A DNA stretch of 64,000 nt from VRUE01 sp044867925 (GCA_044867925.1 JBIOVV010000017.1:10832-74831), one strand, 5' to 3'. Shown: positions 25,355-33,825, counted from the first letter of the stretch. Numbers and translations are program-made. The notes: generated by a model not told the origin, from the sequence alone.

Positions 25355-26565
25355 TGAGCAGCTCGGTCAGCTACGCCTACACCGTCCGCCGGGAAGCGCT
25401 GCGCCGCGAACAGGAAGAGCGGGCGGCGCGCGACGCTTGCGAGAGCGCCAGGCGGCGGCACCAGCAGCTGCGCGAGGAGGCGCTCGCCCTGCGCGAGGTC
25501 TGGGGCGAGGCGATCGAGGTGCCGGCCGCGGCCGAGGCGGCGGGCGCCTCGCGGGACGTCCCCCGGCTGCGTTCGCTGCAGGGCGCGGTCGAAGTGCAGA
25601 CCGAGGCCGGCCGGGCGCGGCTTGCCGCCCAGCTGACCGACGCCCGCGTCGCCGCCATCGAGGCCGGCATGACGCGACTCGGCGCCGCCGGCTCGGAGCC
25701 GATCGACGCCGTCACCGCCCTCGCCTCTCGGCGCTCCGAAGCCGAGAAGGCCGAAGAGGGAAGTGAGGAAGAGGCCGCCCGCGAGCTCGAGGGCACGATC
25801 GTCCGCCTGGTCGCGCGGCTCGAGGCGGACGCCCCGGCGGAGGATGTGGCCCGGGTCGAGCGGGCGACCCTCGCCGCCCGCGAGGCGAGCGGCGCCGCCG
25901 CCCGCGAGCTGGCGCTCGACGCGCTGCGGGTTCAGGTCCAGGAGGCGAACGGCGCCGCTGCCTCCGCCCGTGAGCGGGCGGAGGAGCTCGCTCGCCTCGA
26001 GGCCAGGCTCGAGGGCTGCCCCGGCCCGCAGGCGGATGCCGCCCGCGAGCTGCTCTCCTCGCTGCGGCCGCGGCCCGAGCCGCTTCCCGCCGGCCTGCAA
26101 GCGATGGTCGAAGCAGCGCTCGAGGACGGCGATCGCCGCGCCCGCTCCGGCTACGTCGCCGGCGAGCTCGGCAGGGCCCTGGCCGAGATGGGCTACGAGG
26201 TCGGGCCCGAGTTCACCACCACGCTCGCCGCCTCCGGCCGGGCACTCGCCACCCGCCCGGGCTGGCAGGGCTATGGCGTCGCCGTCAGCTGCAGCGGCGA
26301 CCCGCCGCGGCTCGATCTCGACGTCGTGCGCGGCGAGGCCTCGCGCGCCGACCAGGCCGCCCGCGACCTCGAGGTGGAGCGTGAGTTCTGCGCCGGCCGC
26401 CCGGCCCTGCTCGACCACCTGGCCGCGGCCGGAATCGACGCCAGCCAGTCGCGCATCGTCGCCGAGGGCAGCGTCGAGCTGCTGGTCGAGCCCGCCCTGT
26501 TTGCCGGGGAGGGCCGCGACGAGCGGGGCGCCGCCGCGCCGCGGGCGCGGGAGATCGAGCAGTGA
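25354..26565 (+). CDS. Long coiled-coil protein of the kinase/AAA+ operon
   Basis: A 403-residue protein starting at the ATG at 25354, which overlaps the previous stop. The first ~270 residues are dominated by Ala, Glu, Arg and Leu with heptad-like periodicity (RREALRREQEERAARDACE and similar), so a long coiled coil is expected. The C-terminal ~130 residues are more globular, with GYEVGPEFTTTLAASGRAL, then GYGVAVSCSGDPPRLDLDVVRG. No known enzyme motif is visible. Its stop overlaps the start of the AAA+ ATPase gene, suggesting a stoichiometric partner or adaptor of that ATPase (inference). Confidence 0.7.
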   Translation: MSSSVSYAYTVRREALRREQEERAARDACESARRRHQQLREEALALREVWGEAIEVPAAAEAAGASRDVPRLRSLQGAVEVQTEAGRARLAAQLTDARVAAIEAGMTRLGAAGSEPIDAVTALASRRSEAEKAEEGSEEEAARELEGTIVRLVARLEADAPAEDVARVERATLAAREASGAAARELALDALRVQVQEANGAAASARERAEELARLEARLEGCPGPQADAARELLSSLRPRPEPLPAGLQAMVEAALEDGDRRARSGYVAGELGRALAEMGYEVGPEFTTTLAASGRALATRPGWQGYGVAVSCSGDPPRLDLDVVRGEASRADQAARDLEVEREFCAGRPALLDHLAAAGIDASQSRIVAEGSVELLVEPALFAGEGRDERGAAAPRAREIEQ

Positions 26566-28445
26566 GCGCTGTGGACCGCAGCGGCTTCGACCCCGATCCA
26601 GCCTGGCTGCAGGAGATCGACGCATCGCTCTGCGTCTCCTCGCAGTTCGTCGTCGGCGGCAACACCGGCGACCGGGTGATCTCCAGGCAGGACGGCGGCG
26701 AGCCCGCCCTGCAGTCAGGCGTCGCCGCGGCGCTCTGGGGGCGGTTGGCGCGCAGCGGCTTCACCTTCATCGCCCGCTATGAGGCGGGCGCCGGAATCTC
26801 GATCCACCCCCGTGAAGACGAGGACCCGACCGCCGCGGCAGCCGCAGCCGCCGTGCTCGGTGACCTGGCCGGTGGCGAGCGGCTCTCGCTGGAGCGGCTC
26901 TCGGAGGCGATCGAGCGGGTTGCCGGCGCGCGCGAGCACCGCTGCGCCCTGGCGATCGAACGGGCCGGGCGGCTGGTGCAGAAGCCCGACGCGCCGGTCC
27001 CGTCCGAGTACGACTTCTTCCTGCGAGCGGCGCGGGCGGCGCGCGGCGCGATCGCCCAGGGGTCGCCCGAGCGGGGCGCGATCCCGGTCTTCAACCCGGT
27101 GATCTGGATCGTCGAGAACGAGCGCGAGCTGCCCGACTGGTTTCTCGGCACCGGCGAGCGCCTGCGCACCGCGGTCGTCCCCTGGCCCGAGCTCGACGAG
27201 CGAGGTCGCATGGCGGCTTGGCTGGCACCGGCCTTCGACGGCTACGACTCGCTCGAGCAGGGCGAGGTCGAGACCCTGGTCCAGCGCTTCGCCAGCCACA
27301 GCCAGGGGATGACCCTGACCGACATGCAGAGCGTGATGCAGCTGGCCAAGGACAGGCACATGGGCCTGCGCGAGATCGAGGACGCGGTGCGCGGCTACCG
27401 GATCGGCGTGCTCGACAACCCCTGGCGCCAGAGCTCCCTGCGAGAGAAGGTGCGCGACGAGCTGGCGGCGCTCGAGCGACCGCCCGACGAGCGACCGCCC
27501 GGCTCGATCACCCGCCGCGTGATCGGCCAGGACGCCGCCGTGGGCCGCTCGCTCGACATCCTCGCCCGCTCGGTCACCAGCCTCACCGCGGCCCACCGGG
27601 CGACCCACGCGATCGGCCCGCGTGGCGTCCTCTTCTTCGCTGGCCCCACCGGGGTCGGCAAGACCGAGCTGGCGAAGGCGCTGACCGAGCTCGTCTTCGG
27701 CGACAGCTCCGCCTACACCCGCTTCGACATGAGCGAGTTCGCCGAGGCCAGCAGCGCCGCCCGGCTGATCGGCGCGCCGCCCGGCTACATCGGCTTCGAC
27801 GCCGGCGGCGAGCTGACCAACGCGGTGCGCGAGCGCCCCTTCAGCCTGATCCTCTTCGACGAGATCGAGAAGGCCAACCAGCTGATCTTCGACAAGTTCC
27901 TGCAGATTCTCGAGGACGGCCGCCTCACCGACGGCCGCGGCGGCACCACCGTCTTCACCGAGGCGATCCTGGTCTTCACCTCCAACCTCGGCATCACCTC
28001 GGTCGGGGCCGACGGCTCGCGCGTGACCGAGGTCGAGCCCGGCCTGGATCGCGGCGAGGCCGAGCAGCGGGTGCTGAAGGCGATCCGCGGCTTCTTCCGT
28101 CCCGAGCTGGTCAACCGGCTGGGCGGCAACATCATCGTCTTCGACTACGTCACCGAGGAGTTCGCCGACCGCATCCTGCAGAGGCTGCTCGACAACGTCG
28201 CCACCCGGGTCGAGCGCGAGTACGAGGCGAAGCTGACGATCGCGCCCGCGGCCCGCGAGGCGATCGCCGAGTTCGCCCTCGCCGACCTCTCCAACGGCGG
28301 GCGGGGGATCGGCTCGGCGGTCGAGGAGGCGCTGGTAAACCCGCTGGCGCGGCAGCTGGTCTTCGCCCCGCCGCAGGCCGGGGGAGAGGTGCGGGTCGAG
28401 GGCCTGAGCCGGGACGGGCGCTCCTTCGAGCTGGAGTGCGGGTGA
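26562..28445 (+). CDS. ClpB/ClpA-type AAA+ ATPase with a degenerate first AAA domain
   Basis: A 627-residue protein starting at the GTG at 26562. The C-terminal half is a Clp/Hsp100 D2 module: VIGQDAAVG, Walker A GPTGVGKTE (residues 361-369), FDMSEFAEASSAARLIGAPPG, Walker B ILFDEIEKA (near 433), sensor TSNLG, the arginine-containing FFRPELVNRLGG and the D2 small domain. The N-terminal ~300 residues resemble an AAA fold (VIWIVENERELPDWFLGTGERLR and RFASHSQGMTLTDMQSV) but contain no Walker A, so this half is probably inactive. There is no ClpP-binding loop that I can identify. A remodelling ATPase acting on partners encoded in the operon is the likely role. Confidence 0.85.
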   Translation: MSAVDRSGFDPDPAWLQEIDASLCVSSQFVVGGNTGDRVISRQDGGEPALQSGVAAALWGRLARSGFTFIARYEAGAGISIHPREDEDPTAAAAAAAVLGDLAGGERLSLERLSEAIERVAGAREHRCALAIERAGRLVQKPDAPVPSEYDFFLRAARAARGAIAQGSPERGAIPVFNPVIWIVENERELPDWFLGTGERLRTAVVPWPELDERGRMAAWLAPAFDGYDSLEQGEVETLVQRFASHSQGMTLTDMQSVMQLAKDRHMGLREIEDAVRGYRIGVLDNPWRQSSLREKVRDELAALERPPDERPPGSITRRVIGQDAAVGRSLDILARSVTSLTAAHRATHAIGPRGVLFFAGPTGVGKTELAKALTELVFGDSSAYTRFDMSEFAEASSAARLIGAPPGYIGFDAGGELTNAVRERPFSLILFDEIEKANQLIFDKFLQILEDGRLTDGRGGTTVFTEAILVFTSNLGITSVGADGSRVTEVEPGLDRGEAEQRVLKAIRGFFRPELVNRLGGNIIVFDYVTEEFADRILQRLLDNVATRVEREYEAKLTIAPAAREAIAEFALADLSNGGRGIGSAVEEALVNPLARQLVFAPPQAGGEVRVEGLSRDGRSFELECG

Positions 28446-29092
28446 GGATCGAGGTCAACAGGCTGCACCACCCGGTCACCGCGCTGGGGCCGGGAGTGCG
28501 CGCCGGGATCTGGGTCCAAGGCTGCTCGATCGGATGCAAGGGCTGCCTTTCGCGCGACACCTGGGAGCCGCGGGAGGAGGCCGCGATGGACGTCGCCGCG
28601 GTGGTCGATTGGGTCGCTTCGCTGGACCCCGGCAGCCTCGACGGGCTGACGATCAGCGGCGGCGAGCCGTTCGACCAGCCGCGCGCCCTGGAGGCGCTGC
28701 TCGACGCTCTGGGCGAGTGGCGCTCGCGGCAGCGCCGGCCGATCGACCTCCTCTGCTACTCGGGCTACTCGCTGCCCCGCCTGCGCCGCCGCGAGCCGGC
28801 AGCACTGTCCGGTCTCGACGCGGTGATCGCCGGCCCCTATGTGGAGGCGCGGCCTACCGACCTGATCTGGCGCGGTTCCGCAAACCAGGAACTGGTCCCG
28901 CTCTCGGCCTTGGGCCGCGAGCGCTATGGCCCCTATATGGACGAGCGGCCGCAGCGGCCACCGCTGCAGTTCGCGGTCGAGGCGGATGCGATCCGCTGCA
29001 TCGGCATCCCGCGGCCGCGGGACATGGCGCGGCTCGAGGGCAGGCTGGCCGCCGCCGGAGTCGAGCTGGGGTGGTCGTCGTGGCGTCCGTGA
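28442..29092 (+). CDS. Radical-SAM activase-like protein (NrdG/4Fe-4S type)
   Basis: A 216-residue protein from the GTG at 28442, overlapping the AAA+ stop. The radical SAM cysteine motif is Cys28-x3-Cys32-x2-Cys35 in WVQGCSIGCKGC, followed by the SAM-binding GLTISGGEPFDQP. This size and motif placement match the single-cluster activases such as NrdG and PflA. No ribonucleotide reductase or glycyl-radical enzyme gene is present, so its partner must be something else, perhaps a protein of this operon. It is out of place among phosphorylation and remodelling proteins, and that is the interesting point. The next gene starts inside its stop codon region. Confidence 0.85.
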   Translation: MRIEVNRLHHPVTALGPGVRAGIWVQGCSIGCKGCLSRDTWEPREEAAMDVAAVVDWVASLDPGSLDGLTISGGEPFDQPRALEALLDALGEWRSRQRRPIDLLCYSGYSLPRLRRREPAALSGLDAVIAGPYVEARPTDLIWRGSANQELVPLSALGRERYGPYMDERPQRPPLQFAVEADAIRCIGIPRPRDMARLEGRLAAAGVELGWSSWRP

Positions 29093-29565
29093 CATGCCCT
29101 CATTGCAAGGAGGAGGTGCCGCCCAGCGCGACCGCCTACTGCCCCAACTGCGGCCAGTCCCTGACCGAAGGGCCCGCCGAGGCGCCCCCGCTCCCACCGC
29201 CGTCCATGGCGGCGCCGGCCGCCGGTCCCGCGGCCGATCCGGTGCCTGCGTCGTCCGCCGCCGGCCTGCTCTTCCCCTGGGGCTTCCACCAGCTCCAGCC
29301 CGGCGACTCGGTGATCGTCGGCCGTGAGCATCCGCCTTTTGCCGCGCAGCTGAAAGATCTACTGAACGTCAGCCGCGGTCATGCCCGGCTCGAGCACCGA
29401 GACGGCGCTCTTCACGTCACCGATCTCGGCTCGCGCAACGGCACCTACATCGACGGGCGCAAAATCGATTCCCAGGTGGAGGAGCCCCTCGCCGGAGGCC
29501 AGGAGGTCCGCTTCGGCGCCACCCTGGCGGCGACCGTGGTCGCGGCCCCCGGAGGGACGCGGTGA
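29089..29565 (+). CDS. Zinc-ribbon and FHA-domain protein
   Basis: A 158-residue protein. I chose the GTG at 29089 because it overlaps the upstream stop (GTGA), as elsewhere in this operon, and because the zinc ribbon starts immediately: CPHC at residues 3-6 and CPNC at 18-21. A Pro/Ala-rich linker follows, then a forkhead-associated domain from about residue 65: VIVGREH, SRGHARLEH and DLGSRNGTYIDG, the phosphothreonine-binding loops. FHA domains bind phosphorylated proteins, so this is a likely reader of the kinase in the same operon. The PP2C gene follows with a four-base overlap. Confidence 0.85.
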   Translation: MTCPHCKEEVPPSATAYCPNCGQSLTEGPAEAPPLPPPSMAAPAAGPAADPVPASSAAGLLFPWGFHQLQPGDSVIVGREHPPFAAQLKDLLNVSRGHARLEHRDGALHVTDLGSRNGTYIDGRKIDSQVEEPLAGGQEVRFGATLAATVVAAPGGTR

Positions 29566-30335
29566 GCGCCGGACCGCAGCCGACGGCGGTGCGGGTCTTC
29601 GCCGCGACCCACCCGGGCCGCGTGCGCGAGGCCAACGAGGACGCGGTCGGCGCCAGTCGCTGGTCCTGCCAGGGGACGCTCGAGATCGCCTCGCACCGCT
29701 ACAGCGGCCCCGACCCGGTGGTCTGCGCCGTCGCCGACGGAGTCGGCGGGCGCTCCTCGGGCGACGTCGCCAGCGCCCTCGCGATCGAGTCGCTGGTCCA
29801 CGGCCCGCCGCCGGCGGGGACAGCCGAGCTCTCCGAGGCCCTCGTCGCCGCCCACGACGCGATCGAAGAGCGGGGCCGCGCGATCGCCGCGCTGGCCGGG
29901 ATGGCGACCACAATTGCGGTGCTGGTCATCGCCGAGGAGGCGATTCTCTGCGCCAACGTCGGCGACACCAGGGTCTACGAACTCTCTGCCGGAGGTGTCC
30001 TGCCGGTCTCCTTCGACGACAAGCCGGCCGGCGCCGCGGGAGCCCACTCGTCGGTCATCACCCAGGCGCTCGGCGGCGGGCGGGACCGCCGGCTCGATCC
30101 GCACGTGCAGTGGTTCGCCCGCGAGCCCGACCTCACCTTCCTGCTCTGCTCCGACGGCCTCACCGCGGTGCTCTCCGATGCCGAGATCTCGGCCCAGTTC
30201 GCCGAGCGGCGACCGACCGCCGCGGTGGTCCAGCGTCTGGTCTCCCTCGCGCTGGAGCGCGGCGCCCCGGATAACGTCAGCGTGATGGTCGTCCGGGTCG
30301 AGGCGCAAGCCGGGGGCGACAGCATCGTCGCCTGA
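29562..30335 (+). CDS. PP2C-family Ser/Thr protein phosphatase
   Basis: A 257-residue phosphatase from the GTG at 29562. The PP2C motifs are present in order: VREANEDAVG (metal-binding Asp), VVCAVADGVGGRSSGDVAS (the DGxGG motif), ILCANVGDTRVYEL, LLCSDGLTAVLSDAEI and APDNVSVMVV. It removes phosphate from Ser/Thr residues and would oppose the operon's kinase. It is the last gene of the seven-gene overlapping chain. No membrane segment is visible, so it acts in the cytoplasm. Confidence 0.9.
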   Translation: MSAGPQPTAVRVFAATHPGRVREANEDAVGASRWSCQGTLEIASHRYSGPDPVVCAVADGVGGRSSGDVASALAIESLVHGPPPAGTAELSEALVAAHDAIEERGRAIAALAGMATTIAVLVIAEEAILCANVGDTRVYELSAGGVLPVSFDDKPAGAAGAHSSVITQALGGGRDRRLDPHVQWFAREPDLTFLLCSDGLTAVLSDAEISAQFAERRPTAAVVQRLVSLALERGAPDNVSVMVVRVEAQAGGDSIVA

Positions 30336-30358
30336 GTCACGGTGTTTCTAGATGTGGG

Positions 30359-30451
30359 ATGAGAGACAACGGGCATCGCACCGATATCGCGCTGGCTCTG
30401 CTCGCCACCGCCTCGATCGCCGGCATCGTCTGGATCGGCCGGGCCGCTTAG
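30359..30451 (+). CDS. Possible 30-residue single-span membrane peptide
   Basis: An ATG frame of 30 codons encoding a charged N-terminus MRDNGHRTD and then IALALLATASIAGIVWIG followed by RAA and a stop. The length of the hydrophobic stretch fits one transmembrane span. No good Shine-Dalgarno sequence precedes it, which lowers confidence. It lies 23 bases after the PP2C gene in the same direction, directly before a strong hairpin, so it could be the final cistron of that operon. Confidence 0.38.
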   Translation: MRDNGHRTDIALALLATASIAGIVWIGRAA

Positions 30452-30465
30452 ACGATTGATGCCGA

Positions 30466-30505
30466 GTGATCGATTTGCCCCCGAATGCGTGGGGCAATCG
30501 ATCAC
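30466..30505 (+). terminator. Long hairpin, probable terminator of the kinase/PP2C operon
   Basis: Arms at 30466-30481 (GTGATCGATTTGCCCC) and 30491-30505 pair over 15 of 16 positions with a 9-base loop. There is no T-run after the stem, so it may be an intrinsic terminator of the GC-rich actinobacterial type or a processing site. Confidence 0.5.
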
Positions 30506-30642
30506 GGAGCGGAGACTCGTGGAAGCCGGTAGTACCGAGCCGGCCTCCGGGGGGCCGGCGGATCCTACGACCGCCAGCTGAGGGACGCACGCCTAACCGC
30601 AGCACCGATCCGTGTCACACACGTCTCTGCGGGTTTACCCCC

Positions 30643-30672
30643 TTGATACCGACGGGTACCAATCTGTACCGT
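30643..30672 (+). promoter_or_regulatory. Sigma-70-like promoter before the surface protein gene
   Basis: TTGATA at 30643-30648 and TACCGT at 30667-30672 are separated by 18 bases and fit actinobacterial -35 and -10 (TAnnnT) hexamers. The start codon is about 70 bases downstream. Prediction only. Confidence 0.4.
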
Positions 30673-30740
30673 AGAGGCGCGGGAGATTAAGCGCCATGCG
30701 CAGGGACTGGGTTTCCGTCAATGCGAATGAGGAGAGACGA

Positions 30741-33700
30741 ATGGCTAGGCGCTTGATCGCTTACGTGGTGATGGCCCTGTGGCTTGTAGGGGCGGTGCCG
30801 GTCGCACAGGCCGACACCGGAGACATCATCGAACCGCAGCACGAACCCCCTACCGCCAAAGACGGCTGGCAGGCGGCGACCTGTACGACCGACGAACCGG
30901 TCAAGTGCTCGCCGGCAGAACCTAACTTCTTCGTACTCGCGGGTGGGCATCCGCCGATCGGCTTCACGCAGTACCTCATCCAGCACGAAGAATCCACCGG
31001 CAAAGTCGAACCGGCGGGAGTCACGATTCCCACCTCGCCGATAAGAGAACCGCTGGCCGACCGGAACGTCAAGACCCTTCGGGTCGACCTGCCCCCCGGC
31101 CTGACCGTCAACCCGCAGGCGACGCCACGCTGCTCGATCGCGGCCTTCGAAAACAAAGTCGAAACCGAACCTGGCAAATTCGTCAACGTTCCGGCCTGTG
31201 ACAAAGGCTCGCGAGTCGGAACCGAGGAAGTGACGCTGGTGACCACCGTCGGCGGCGTCGTCCCCGCCCCTTCGCCCCCGTTCCCCAGCGAAAACACCCT
31301 GCCGAAAGGAGCGGTGATTCCGCCGAGCACAGCGAGCGGAACGAAAGTCCCGGTCTACAACCTCGAGCCGAAGCCTGGCGAACCGGCCCGCTTCGGGTTC
31401 GTCGTCGCGGGCGCGCAGGTCGTCTACCTCGAAACCGACGTCAGCTGGGAAAGCGACTACCACGAGGCGTTCACGATTCGCCTGCCCAAATCAAACCCGC
31501 CGTTCCAGACCCTGCAGAGCAGGCTCGTCAACTTCGGACGGGACGCGGGCAACCTCGATGGGGCGAAAGCGGGCAACGGGACTTACATCACCAATCCCAC
31601 CACCTGCTTCGACCCGACCGAATGGCCGACCCTCTACTCGACCTGGTTCAGGGCCGAGTCCTACGGCCAACCGAACCCCAACTTCCCCAACGGCTCGACT
31701 CCGGTCGAGGCCAAGGTGGAGGACGAAACAGGAAAACTGTACCGGCAGGAAGGCTGCGAGACGGTTCCGTTCGAACCGTCGATCGAGGTCGCTCCGGGCA
31801 CGGCTCAGGTCGACTCGCCTTCCGCCGCGACGGTGACGACGAGACTGCCCTTCGACCCCGCCAAAGAAGGCGGCGCAGGGCAATCGCAATCCCACCTGCG
31901 TCGGGCAGAGGTGACGCTGCCCGCCGGCATGGGCCTCAACCCGTCCGGCTCCAACGGGCTCGTCGCGTGTAGCGATGCCCAGTTCAAGAAGGGAGTGCGG
32001 ACCTATGCCAACGAATGCCCGGCTGACTCCAGGGTCGGCACGGTGAGCATCGCTTCGCCGCCGCTTGCGAATCCGTTGACCGGCGACATCTACGTCGGCG
32101 AGCAGAAGAGCTCCAACCCGGCTTCCGGTGAAGAGTTCAGGATCCTCGTCGAAGCCAAGGATCAGAACGAGGGCATCGCCGTCCGGCTCGTCGGCAACAC
32201 CGCTGCCGATCCGGTCACCGGGCAGCTGACCACCACGTTCGACGAACAGGAGATCGGACCGCTGGCCGGCAGGCTCCCGCGTGGCCTGCCGCAGGCTCCG
32301 TTCACATCGGTGACGCTCCACTTCGACGGGGCGAAAGCGATCCTGACCTCGCCGCCGACCTGCTCGACGGCCGAGACCACGGGCCAGATGGAACCGTGGG
32401 CACGACCGGGGCAGCAGGTCCCGGTGAGCAGCAAATTCACCCTCTCCAGCGTGCCCGGCGGCGGGACCTGCCCGACGACCCTGGCGGCGCGGAAGTTCAC
32501 GCCGTCCTACACGGCGAAATCCAACAAGACCAAGGCGGGCAAGTACAGCCCCTTCAAGGTGCACATCGGGCGGACCGACGGGCAGCAGGAGCTGAAGCTC
32601 GTCAACGTGACGCTGCCGAAAGGGCTGACCGGCAACCTGTCGGGCATCCCGTATTGCTCCGCCAAGGCACTCGCTGCCGCGGCGGCGAGCAGCGGCAAGG
32701 TCGAGCGGGCGAATCCGAGCTGCTCGAAGAAGAGCAAGATCGCGACCGCCTCGACGACCGCCGGCACAGGCAGCCACCCGGTGACGCTTGCCGGGAACGC
32801 CTACCTCGCCGGTAAATACAAGGGGGCTCCGCTCTCGATGGCGGTGATCACCCCGGCTGTGTCGGGCCCGTTCGACCTCGGCACGGTCGTCGTCCGGGTG
32901 GCCCTCAACGTCAACCCGAAAACAGCGCGGGTCAATGCGGTCTCAGATGCGATCCCGGACGTGTTCGGCGGAGTCAAGCTGGACCTGCGCTCGATCAACG
33001 TCAACGTCAACCGCAAGAAGTTCATGCTCAACCCGACCGGTTGCAGGAAACAGGCGACCGCCGGCTTCCTCTACGGGGGAGGCGGAGATCCGACCAACCC
33101 GGCGGCGTGGAGCAGCTACAAAGTGTCCGCGCCCTACCGGGCGACCAAGTGCAAGAAGCTCGGCTTCAAGCCGAAGCTCTTCACCCGCCTGTTCGCCAAG
33201 GGCAACACGACCCGGGCCAAGCACCCGAAGCTACGGGCGGTCCTGAAGGCCCGCAAGGGCGATGCCAACGTGCTGCGCAGCGCCTTGGCGCTGCCGCGGG
33301 CGCTGTTCCTCGACCAGGGGAACATCGGCACCGTCTGCACGAAACCGCAGCTGGCCGCCAAGAAGTGCCCGAAGCGAGCCATCTACGGGCACGCCGTGGC
33401 GAAGAGCCCGCTGCTGAAGAAGAAGCTGAAGGGGCCGGTCTACCTGGTCTCTTCCAAGCACGAATTGCCGGATCTGGTCGCCGACCTGCGCGGCCAGGTG
33501 AGAATCCAGCTCTACGGCGTGATCAGCTCCAAGAACGGAGGGATCAAGACCGTGTTCAACAAGACGCCCGACGTGCCGGTCACCAAGTTCGTCCTGAGGA
33601 TGAAGGGCGGCAAGAAGAAGGGCCTGCTGCAGAACTCTCAGAACATCTGCCGCGGCCCGCTTTCCTCGGTGATGAGCATGAAGGGGCAGAACGGCAAGAA

Positions 33701-33743
33701 GGTCAAGAACAATCACTTGCCGCTCAAGGTGAGCGGCTGCTGA
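30741..33743 (+). CDS. Large exported surface protein, paralogue of 12422-15436
   Basis: A 1000-residue protein starting at the ATG at 30741, behind AGGAGA; an upstream start at 30696 lacks a ribosome site. The signal peptide is MARRLIAYVVMALWLVGAV, with cleavage near AQA. The mature protein shows LPPGLTVNPQATPRCSIAAF, then CPADSRVGTV, then LPKGLTGNLSGIPYCS and AYLAGKYKGAPLSMAVI, the same units seen in the 12422-15436 protein. The C-terminal third is Lys-rich. No enzymatic motif is visible. This is probably a cell-surface or matrix protein of a family common in this lineage. It stands alone with its own promoter and a strong terminator. Confidence 0.8.
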   Translation: MARRLIAYVVMALWLVGAVPVAQADTGDIIEPQHEPPTAKDGWQAATCTTDEPVKCSPAEPNFFVLAGGHPPIGFTQYLIQHEESTGKVEPAGVTIPTSPIREPLADRNVKTLRVDLPPGLTVNPQATPRCSIAAFENKVETEPGKFVNVPACDKGSRVGTEEVTLVTTVGGVVPAPSPPFPSENTLPKGAVIPPSTASGTKVPVYNLEPKPGEPARFGFVVAGAQVVYLETDVSWESDYHEAFTIRLPKSNPPFQTLQSRLVNFGRDAGNLDGAKAGNGTYITNPTTCFDPTEWPTLYSTWFRAESYGQPNPNFPNGSTPVEAKVEDETGKLYRQEGCETVPFEPSIEVAPGTAQVDSPSAATVTTRLPFDPAKEGGAGQSQSHLRRAEVTLPAGMGLNPSGSNGLVACSDAQFKKGVRTYANECPADSRVGTVSIASPPLANPLTGDIYVGEQKSSNPASGEEFRILVEAKDQNEGIAVRLVGNTAADPVTGQLTTTFDEQEIGPLAGRLPRGLPQAPFTSVTLHFDGAKAILTSPPTCSTAETTGQMEPWARPGQQVPVSSKFTLSSVPGGGTCPTTLAARKFTPSYTAKSNKTKAGKYSPFKVHIGRTDGQQELKLVNVTLPKGLTGNLSGIPYCSAKALAAAAASSGKVERANPSCSKKSKIATASTTAGTGSHPVTLAGNAYLAGKYKGAPLSMAVITPAVSGPFDLGTVVVRVALNVNPKTARVNAVSDAIPDVFGGVKLDLRSINVNVNRKKFMLNPTGCRKQATAGFLYGGGGDPTNPAAWSSYKVSAPYRATKCKKLGFKPKLFTRLFAKGNTTRAKHPKLRAVLKARKGDANVLRSALALPRALFLDQGNIGTVCTKPQLAAKKCPKRAIYGHAVAKSPLLKKKLKGPVYLVSSKHELPDLVADLRGQVRIQLYGVISSKNGGIKTVFNKTPDVPVTKFVLRMKGGKKKGLLQNSQNICRGPLSSVMSMKGQNGKKVKNNHLPLKVSGC

Positions 33744-33776
33744 GCGGGCGGCGGTAGAAGGACGCCTAGCAAGCGC

Positions 33777-33807
33777 GGCGCGGCGGGCAACTGGGGCCCG
33801 CCGCGCC
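33777..33807. terminator. Bidirectional terminator between convergent genes
   Basis: A perfect 12-base inverted repeat, GGCGCGGCGGGC at 33777-33788 with its complement at 33796-33807 and a 7-base loop. It lies between the surface protein stop (33743) and the EamA-transporter stop (33826). Confidence 0.75.
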
Positions 33808-33825
33808 GTCGCTGTTCCTGTGGGG

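Larger units (their letters stand above)
30336..30740. other. 405-base gap: small ORF, hairpin, promoter
   Basis: The gap after the PP2C gene holds a possible 30-residue ORF (30359-30451), a long near-perfect hairpin (30466-30505) and a promoter-like pair at 30643-30672 before the next surface-protein gene. A direct word GGCGGATCC/GGGGCCGGCGG-type GC-rich stretch lies near 30541-30560. I see no other gene. Confidence 0.5.

Noticed and set aside
22526..30335. Type VI secretion system
   Set aside because: Kinase, FHA, PP2C and a Clp-like ATPase are reminiscent of T6SS regulation, but no sheath, Hcp, VgrG or baseplate genes are present, and the organism appears to be an actinobacterium.
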